This document shows, piece by piece, positions 6,580 to 11,730 of a stretch of 13,455 nt of DNA. The stretch is taken from contig CACXED010000327.1 in assembly GCA_902766575.1 (NCBI GenBank), positions 1 to 13,455 of the forward strand, written 5' to 3'. Position numbers and translations under genes: made by a program. Position 1 is the first letter of the stretch. Each line of letters starts with the position of its first letter. Source of the stretch: an uncultured Ruminococcus sp. GTDB taxonomy: Bacteria; Bacillota; Clostridia; Oscillospirales; CAG-272. The notes below the pieces were generated by a model. The model did not search any database and was not told the origin of the DNA. It saw nothing but the letters and a program-made list of their open reading frames with translations.

Positions 6580-7455
6580 ATGGAAAACAACAGATCGGAA
6601 CTCAACAGAAATCTGGCTCAGATGCTCAAGGGCGGCGTCATCATGGACGTCACGACTCCCGAGCAGGCTAAGATCGCCGAAGCGGCTGGCGCCTGCGCGG
6701 TCATGGCGCTTGAGCGCATACCGGCGGATATCCGCGCGGCTGGCGGAGTCTCCCGCATGAGCGACCCGAAAATGATCAAGGGGATCCAGAACGCCGTCTC
6801 CATCCCGGTCATGGCTAAGTGCCGAATCGGACATTTCGCCGAGGCTCAGATCCTGCAGGCGATCGAGATCGACTACATCGACGAGAGCGAGGTGCTCTCT
6901 CCGGCGGACGACAAGTATCACATCGACAAGACTAAATTCGACGTCCCGTTCGTCTGCGGAGCAAAGGATCTCGGAGAGGCGCTGAGACGCATCAACGAGG
7001 GCGCTTCGATGATCCGCACCAAGGGCGAGCCCGGCACCGGCGACGTGGTTCAGGCAGTCAGACATATGCGCATGATGCAGTCCGAGATCCGCCGCATCGG
7101 CTCGATGGCCGAGGACGAGCTCTTTGACACGGCAAAGCAGCTTCAGGTGCCCTATGAGCTGGTGCTCTACGTCCATGAGCACAAGAAGCTGCCGGTCGTC
7201 AACTTCGCCGCCGGCGGAGTGGCGACTCCCGCCGACGCCGCGCTGATGATGCAGCTCGGAGCCGAGGGCGTATTCGTCGGATCGGGTATATTCAAGTCGG
7301 GCAATCCCGAAAAGCGCGCCGCTGCTATCGTCAAGGCGGTCACTAATTTCAACGACGCGAAGCTGCTCGCCGAGCTCTCCGAGGATCTGGGCGAGGCTAT
7401 GGTCGGCATCAACGAGCAGGAGATCGAGCTTCTGATGGCGGAGAGAGGAAAATAA
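6580..7455 (+). CDS. pdxS: Pyridoxal 5'-phosphate synthase, synthase subunit PdxS
   Basis: A 291-residue (beta/alpha)8-barrel enzyme, full length for the family. With ammonia from PdxT it condenses ribose 5-phosphate and glyceraldehyde 3-phosphate into pyridoxal 5'-phosphate (the DXP-independent route). Key residues are present: D23 in GGVIMDV, K80 in PVMAKCRIGHFAEAQ (the lysine forming the imine with ribose 5-phosphate) and K148 in GASMIRTKGEPGTG (the second lysine). The phosphate-binding region FAAGGVATPADAALMMQLG and VFVGSGIFKSGNPEKRA is also intact. The ATG at 6580 is chosen because AAAGGA ends nine bases upstream and the protein then begins at the usual point; the open frame extends to 6481 but those residues are not family-like. 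Its stop codon overlaps the pdxT start. Confidence 0.98.
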   Translation: MENNRSELNRNLAQMLKGGVIMDVTTPEQAKIAEAAGACAVMALERIPADIRAAGGVSRMSDPKMIKGIQNAVSIPVMAKCRIGHFAEAQILQAIEIDYIDESEVLSPADDKYHIDKTKFDVPFVCGAKDLGEALRRINEGASMIRTKGEPGTGDVVQAVRHMRMMQSEIRRIGSMAEDELFDTAKQLQVPYELVLYVHEHKKLPVVNFAAGGVATPADAALMMQLGAEGVFVGSGIFKSGNPEKRAAAIVKAVTNFNDAKLLAELSEDLGEAMVGINEQEIELLMAERGK

Positions 7456-8060
7456 TGCTGATCGGCGTACTTGCGCTTCAGGGCGCGTTCATCGAGCACG
7501 AGCGGATGCTGGCAAAGCTCGGCGCGGATTCTGTTGAGCTGAGGCAGAAAAGCGATCTCGACCGCGGCTTTGACGCGCTGATAATCCCCGGCGGCGAGAG
7601 CACCGTTCAGGGCAAGCTGCTGCGCGAGCTCGGAATGTTCGAAATCCTGAAAGAGCGGATCGAAGCCGGGCTTCCGGTCTACGGCACCTGCGCCGGGCTG
7701 CTCCTGCTGGCGAGAAAAATTCAGAACGACGAGCGCTCTCATCTCGCTACGATGGATATTACCGCCGTCCGGAACGCCTACGGGCGTCAGCTCGGCAGCT
7801 TTCACACCGAGGCTCAGTTCGACGGCATTGGAAAAATACCCATGACCTTTATCCGCGCGCCCTATATCGAGTCGGTTTCGGGCGACGCAGAGGCGCTCGC
7901 CGTCGTCGATGGGAAGATCGTCGCCGCCCGCGAGGGTAATCAGCTCGTCACCGCCTTTCATCCGGAGCTGAACGAGGATCTGTCGGTTCACAGCTATTTT
8001 CTCGATATGGTCAGAGACGCGGAGCGTCGCAATGCGCATACTCACGTATGCGCGCGCTGA
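7455..8060 (+). CDS. pdxT: Pyridoxal 5'-phosphate synthase, glutaminase subunit PdxT
   Basis: A 201-residue class I glutamine amidotransferase that hydrolyses glutamine and channels ammonia to PdxS; twelve of each subunit normally form the PLP synthase complex. The start MLIGVLALQGAFIEHERML and the motif PGGEST (46-51) are diagnostic. The catalytic triad is C79 in YGTCAG, H169 and E171 in FHPEL. The ATG overlaps the pdxS stop by one base (TAATG) and uses a GAGAGGA site inside pdxS, so the two are translationally coupled at matched levels. The last ten or so residues (RRNAHTHVCAR) lie over a DNA hairpin and look like a lineage-specific tail. A strong terminator follows. Confidence 0.98.
   Translation: MLIGVLALQGAFIEHERMLAKLGADSVELRQKSDLDRGFDALIIPGGESTVQGKLLRELGMFEILKERIEAGLPVYGTCAGLLLLARKIQNDERSHLATMDITAVRNAYGRQLGSFHTEAQFDGIGKIPMTFIRAPYIESVSGDAEALAVVDGKIVAAREGNQLVTAFHPELNEDLSVHSYFLDMVRDAERRNAHTHVCAR
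8034..8053 (+). repeat. Perfect 8-bp hairpin across the pdxT 3' end
   Basis: GCGCATAC (8034-8041) pairs with GTATGCGC (8046-8053) around a TCAC loop. It lies inside the last codons of pdxT, 33 bases before the terminator stem. It has no T-run and may stabilise the 3' end of the mRNA or be a small palindromic element. Confidence 0.45.
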
Positions 8061-8085
8061 ACCTATAATTACAGGCAATTCAGGA

Positions 8086-8122
8086 GAGCTGCCGCATAAA
8101 TGCGGCAGCTCCTTTCTTTTTT
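8086..8122 (+). terminator. Rho-independent terminator of pdxST
   Basis: An 11-bp perfect stem (8086-8096 with 8101-8111, loop TAAA) is followed by CTTTCTTTTTTG. Confidence 0.9.
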
Positions 8123-8186
8123 GCCGATGCAAGCGCTGCTTGCAAAGAAATACGCGGGGATTTTTGCCTTTTCAATAAACGCTTTA

Positions 8187-8215
8187 TTGCGATTTCGCCC
8201 GTTTTATGCTATAAT
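8187..8215 (+). promoter_or_regulatory. Sigma-A promoter of the XRE/beta-solenoid gene
   Basis: TTGCGA (8187-8192), a 17-base spacer and a perfect TATAAT (8210-8215) preceded by TGC, an extended -10. Transcription would start near 8222, only about 22 bases before the ATG at 8244. AGGAGG (8231-8236) sits seven bases before the start. Confidence 0.8.
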
Positions 8216-8243
8216 AGACTCATAAAAACAAGGAGGCAGGACA

Positions 8244-9710
8244 ATGTTCGATAAAAACATCATAAGTTCAAAAATTGCCGAGCTGCGGCGCTCGATCCAG
8301 CTGACCCAGGCGGAGCTCGCCGACAGGCTCGGGATCAGCCATCAGGCGGTCAGTCAGTGGGAGCGCGGCGAGACGCTGCCCGACATTACGCTGCTGCCCG
8401 AGCTCGCGTCGATACTCGGCGTCGATGTGAACACGCTGTTCGGCATAGCGGCAGGCTCCGGATCAGCCGCCGCTCCGGACAGCGAGCAAACCGACAGCTC
8501 GGATGACGCTCCATCGGAATCTCAGTCTGAGAAGCCCGATCCTCCCGCCGATATAGAATGTGACGGCGACTTCAGCTTCTCCGGCAATATCGGCTCGGCT
8601 AACGTCGGCGGCGATCTGTCTATCGAGGGCAGCGTATTCGGAGATATCGAAGCCGGAGCAAATGTCAAGGTCACTGTCTGCGTCGAGGGCAGTATAAACG
8701 CCGGAAGCAGCGTCACGGTTGGCAAGAACGTCGGCGGCGACATCGAAGCGGGCAAGGGGGTCTCGGTCAGCGGCAGAGTTGATGGAAATATCGACGCGGG
8801 CGATGACATTTCGGTCGGAAAAGATGTCAATGGCAACATCAATGCGGGAGGCGAGGTCTCGGTCGGCGGCAGCGTCGAGGGAGATATTGACGCTGGCGAC
8901 GATGTGGTCGTCAGCGGAGACGTCAGCGGCGATATAGACGCAGGCGGCGAGGTCTCGGTTCGCGGAAACGTAGAAGGAGATATAGACGCGGGCGACGATG
9001 CGGTCGTCAGCGGAGACGTCTGCGGCGATATAGACGCGGGCGGCGAGGTCTCGGTTCGCGGAAGCGTAGAAGGAGATATTGATGCCGGCGACGATGTGGT
9101 CGTCAGTGGTTATGTCAGCGGAGATATCGACGCAGGCGGAGAGGTCTCGGTCAGCGGCAGAGTTGAGGGCGATATCAACGCGGGCGACGATGTGGTTATC
9201 ACCGAGGACGTCTGCGGCGACATCGAAGCGGGCGGAGACGTTTCGGTTCGCGGAAATGTCGAGGGCGATATCCGCGCGGACGGCGATGTTTCGGTCAGCG
9301 GCTCGGTTTCGGGAGGAGTTGAGGCTGACGGCGATATTGCGGTGAACGGCTCGGTTTCGGGCGGCGTCGAGGCTGACGGCGATATCGCGATCAACGGACA
9401 GGTAGGCGGAGATATCCGCGCGGGCGTCGATCTTGCGGTCAACGGCTCGGTCGGCGGCTGCATCGAAACCGACGGCGATGTCTCGGTCAACGGGGATATC
9501 GCCGGAAATATCGTCTGTGCCGGAAGATGTCAGATCGGTCAGAAGGACAATCCTCAGAACTGCCGCGTCTCGGGCGATATCGAATGTGATGGCGACTGCG
9601 AGCTCTATGCCGACGTCGACGGCGACGTGAGTGTCGGCGGAGATCTGATACTCCGCGGAAATGTCGGCGGGACGCTGAGCGTCGAGGGGAAGCTCCAGCG
9701 GATCGGCTGA
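8244..9710 (+). CDS. XRE-type HTH protein fused to a long bactofilin-like beta-solenoid
   Basis: A 488-residue protein with three parts. Residues about 9-65 are an XRE/Cro-type helix-turn-helix (LRRSIQLTQAELADRLGISH, then QAVSQWERGETLPDITLLPELASILGV). Residues 68-101 are a flexible Ser/Asp/Pro/Ala linker. Residues 102-488 are about 24 glycine-rich rungs with a strict 16-residue period from 133 to 420, consensus GDIDAGxDVxVxGxVx. Rung 21 carries a seven-residue insertion, and the last, shorter rung caps the C-terminus. The short-period glycine/aspartate/valine pattern predicts a right-handed beta-solenoid, most like polymer-forming bactofilins (DUF583), though their rungs are usually slightly longer; DUF4097-type strand repeats are the main alternative. 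There is no signal peptide or membrane segment, so it should be cytosolic. By hand count rungs 3-20 hold 62 acidic and 10 basic residues. Function is unknown; a DNA-binding filament or scaffold is an inference. It is monocistronic, with its own promoter and terminator. Confidence 0.85.
   Translation: MFDKNIISSKIAELRRSIQLTQAELADRLGISHQAVSQWERGETLPDITLLPELASILGVDVNTLFGIAAGSGSAAAPDSEQTDSSDDAPSESQSEKPDPPADIECDGDFSFSGNIGSANVGGDLSIEGSVFGDIEAGANVKVTVCVEGSINAGSSVTVGKNVGGDIEAGKGVSVSGRVDGNIDAGDDISVGKDVNGNINAGGEVSVGGSVEGDIDAGDDVVVSGDVSGDIDAGGEVSVRGNVEGDIDAGDDAVVSGDVCGDIDAGGEVSVRGSVEGDIDAGDDVVVSGYVSGDIDAGGEVSVSGRVEGDINAGDDVVITEDVCGDIEAGGDVSVRGNVEGDIRADGDVSVSGSVSGGVEADGDIAVNGSVSGGVEADGDIAINGQVGGDIRAGVDLAVNGSVGGCIETDGDVSVNGDIAGNIVCAGRCQIGQKDNPQNCRVSGDIECDGDCELYADVDGDVSVGGDLILRGNVGGTLSVEGKLQRIG
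8640..9503 (+). repeat. Eighteen consecutive 48-bp coding repeats
   Basis: These bases encode rungs 3-20 of the solenoid, each exactly 16 codons beginning at the GDI/GNI/GGV position with no indels. Rungs alternate between a GxxDD-type and a GxGGE-type sequence, so the true unit in the middle is a pair of rungs (96 bp). Confidence 0.85.
8880..9167 (+). repeat. Three tandem 96-bp higher-order repeats
   Basis: Copies lie at 8880-8975, 8976-9071 and 9072-9167. By eye the first two differ at 6 of 96 positions; the third has diverged more, mainly in its second half. This indicates recent tandem duplication of a two-rung unit. Confidence 0.8.
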
Positions 9711-9737
9711 AGCCGCTTTGGAACTGAACAGAAATAG

Positions 9738-9774
9738 AAACGCTTCCGCAGGCGCAAGGCCTGCGGAAGCGTTT
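9738..9774. terminator. Bidirectional terminator between the solenoid gene and the SLH gene
   Basis: A perfect 15-bp stem (9738-9752 with 9760-9774, loop CGCAAGG) is followed on the plus strand by GCTTATTTTTC. It lies 27 bp after the solenoid stop and three bases from the convergent SLH stop at 9778. The minus-strand tail (GTTTCTATTTCTG) is a weaker T-run. Confidence 0.85.
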
Positions 9775-9777
9775 TGC

Positions 9778-11103
9778 TTATTTTTCAAAGACTGCGTTCT
9801 TGTCAGAGGAGATAACCTCGCCGGGATTATCTGCTGAGTTCGTGTCAGACCAGGTCTTTTCCAGAGCCGCCCAGTCGCGGACCGGACGAAGCTCAGTCCA
9901 GATCTCATACTCGTCGCCGTTTTCATCCGTATCAAGCTCGAAGTTATGAGAGTTGGTAGCCTCCTGAACATTGGCATAATACCATGCCTCGGTATTGGAG
10001 TTATCCTCCCACTTGACCATCTCGTCGAGCAGATTGTCCTTATCAGGCTTGCGCTCGAGCACACGGTTGATAATTGTCATAGCCTCGGCGCTGGTGATAT
10101 TGTTGTCCGGCTTGAATGTGCCGTCCGGATATCCGTTGACAAGCTCGTTTACATATGCGCGGTTTATCTCATTGTTAGCCCAGTGTCCGCTGATATCGCT
10201 GAACTGATCGGCGCCCTCATATTCGCCGCCGAAGAATCTGATCGCTATAGCCGCAAATTCGGCGCGGGTGATCGGAGCGTTCGGATCGAATACATTTCCG
10301 GGTCTGCCGTAGAGCACGCCGGCGTTTGTGAGCGTCGAAACCGCGTTGTTGAACCAGTCGGATTCGCTCACATCGCTGTAAGGATTGCTCTGGCTCCAGT
10401 AGTAGTTGCGCGTATCCTCAGTCAACAGACGGAAGAATATTGTGGCAACTTCGGCGCGGGTGATCTCATCCTCAGGATGAACCAGACCGTCGTCGCGACC
10501 GATTATGTAAGCATAGTGGTCGCCCTTTTCAAGCTCAGGCGTCGGAGGATTGATCGGGATTATCATACCGGGAATATACTCGGCGGTGAAGACCCAGTCA
10601 ACCGTTCCGTTGAAGTCCTGCAGCCTGTTTCCGGCTGTTATCGGGATATTGAATGCAACTTCAAGCTCAAGCGTATCATTGTTGCTGAGCTTTCCGAGAT
10701 TCACGCCGTTGTAGAGATCGCCGGTCGCAATCTCCTTGCCGCCGCTGCTTACGGTGAGGTAGACGCCCTCGTTCGCGAGCAGCTCGAGATAATCTGCGTT
10801 CTCGGATTCCTTGTCGACCTTGAGGTACATATTTGCGGTACCGTTTCCGAGCCCGTTGGCTGTGACCTTGATCTTCTGAGTCTTAGTATCGCCGGGCATC
10901 AGACCCTTGAGGTCGGTAAAAAGATCGGGATAGCTCGAGCCGCCGTAGGGCGACACGTTCTTGAAGATGAACTTCTTCTGCCCGTAGTCGAAGGTGACGG
11001 TCGGCACACCGTCGTCGGCGAAGGCGTTGATCGCAAAGATTCCGGCAATAATCGCCGCCGCGAGCACCAGAGCAGTCAGAATTTTGAATTTGTTGCTTTT
11101 CAT
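9778..11103 (-). CDS. Secreted S-layer homology (SLH) domain protein
   Basis: A 441-residue exported protein. The signal peptide (residues 1-29) ends AFA, with cleavage before DDG. Residues 30-178 form a beta-rich domain with SSYPDLFTDLKGLMPGDTKTQ, a phrase like those in Clostridial TasA/camelysin-type surface proteins. After a proline-rich linker (about 182-192) come three SLH domains, about 194-233, 243-291 and 302-350, with ITRAE, ITRAE and ITSAE motifs (214-218, 278-282, 336-340). SLH triplets bind pyruvylated cell-wall polymers in other Gram-positive bacteria, so this is probably the wall anchor of the operon. About 90 acidic residues of unknown role follow the last SLH domain. AGGAGG lies seven bases ahead of the ATG and overlaps the stop of the upstream gene by one base, implying coupled translation. 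Confidence 0.88.
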   Translation of the reverse strand: MKSNKFKILTALVLAAAIIAGIFAINAFADDGVPTVTFDYGQKKFIFKNVSPYGGSSYPDLFTDLKGLMPGDTKTQKIKVTANGLGNGTANMYLKVDKESENADYLELLANEGVYLTVSSGGKEIATGDLYNGVNLGKLSNNDTLELEVAFNIPITAGNRLQDFNGTVDWVFTAEYIPGMIIPINPPTPELEKGDHYAYIIGRDDGLVHPEDEITRAEVATIFFRLLTEDTRNYYWSQSNPYSDVSESDWFNNAVSTLTNAGVLYGRPGNVFDPNAPITRAEFAAIAIRFFGGEYEGADQFSDISGHWANNEINRAYVNELVNGYPDGTFKPDNNITSAEAMTIINRVLERKPDKDNLLDEMVKWEDNSNTEAWYYANVQEATNSHNFELDTDENGDEYEIWTELRPVRDWAALEKTWSDTNSADNPGEVISSDKNAVFEK

Positions 11104-11115
11104 GTGCTCGCCTCC

Positions 11116-11715
11116 TTAATCACTAACCGCGCCAACGAGTCCAGCTGCAACAGTTCCCCAAGCCTCTGTTACGGCGCTTGTCGGTGATGACTGGATAGCA
11201 TCGGCTAAAATCTCAACGTGGAGTGTGTAATTACCATTGGTTTTCAGTGCAGTACAACTATAAATTAAATTACTGGTTTTATTGTTGGGTGCAACAGAAC
11301 CATTGTAGTAATAATATCCGTCACTACCAGCAGTCCAATTCCAGTTTGCAGGAAAGATGATTGAATAGTCCACATCTTTAATCGGCACAGTAGCAGCGAC
11401 ATTACCACTTGAATCCTGCCAAGTCACAATGATTGCAGCACGAATGTATGCAGGAGTATCGCCTGTATTTGTCACGTAAACATTGCTTTTGACATTATTT
11501 TCAAATGTCTCATCAATTCTACACGTCACGCGACTCGGTGTAAAAGTATTTACCACATTGCCTGTGTTTGTCAAGAGATACGCTGTCGTGCCGCCGACGA
11601 TACCGAGCGCCAGCAAGGCGATGGCGGCAAGCAGTATGAACTGCTTGCCCCATCTGAGGCGACGTCCATGCTGCGGCTTGCGAATTCTGCCGCCGGAATT
11701 TTTTTCCTTATTCAT
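11116..11715 (-). CDS. SipW-dependent signal peptide (TasA/camelysin-like) surface protein
   Basis: A 199-residue exported protein. A basic N-terminus (RIRKPQHGRRLRWGKQ) precedes one hydrophobic segment at about 25-46, ending GIVGGTTAYLLTNTGNVVNTF. This is the pattern of substrates of the dedicated signal peptidase SipW, such as TasA and camelysin, which form extracellular fibres or surface proteins. The mature part begins near TPSRVTCRIDE and contains VYVTNTGDTPAYIRAAIIV, a common beta-sandwich phrase of this group. It ends without a sortase motif. AGGAGG lies eight bases ahead of the ATG, and the gap from the upstream gene is 15 bp. No sipW is in the window; it may lie upstream of this operon, beyond the right edge. 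The mature-domain DNA is much more AT-rich than the signal-peptide DNA. Confidence 0.8.
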   Translation of the reverse strand: MNKEKNSGGRIRKPQHGRRLRWGKQFILLAAIALLALGIVGGTTAYLLTNTGNVVNTFTPSRVTCRIDETFENNVKSNVYVTNTGDTPAYIRAAIIVTWQDSSGNVAATVPIKDVDYSIIFPANWNWTAGSDGYYYYNGSVAPNNKTSNLIYSCTALKTNGNYTLHVEILADAIQSSPTSAVTEAWGTVAAGLVGAVSD

Positions 11716-11730
11716 TTCTGTCCCCTCCTT

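Noticed and set aside
8640..9503. CRISPR-like regular repeats
   Set aside because: The 48/96-bp period is in frame and coding throughout, with no unique spacers of constant length and no cas genes. It is a protein repeat.
8463..10064. A 533-codon open frame on the minus strand opposite the solenoid gene
   Set aside because: It arises because the repeated GC-rich codons of the plus-strand gene lack stops on the other strand. It has no ribosome binding site, its sequence is an echo of the repeats, and it crosses the 9738-9774 terminator.
9946..11187. A 413-codon plus-strand open frame opposite the SLH gene
   Set aside because: The SLH motifs, signal peptide and ribosome binding site are on the minus strand; the antisense frame lacks a start signal.
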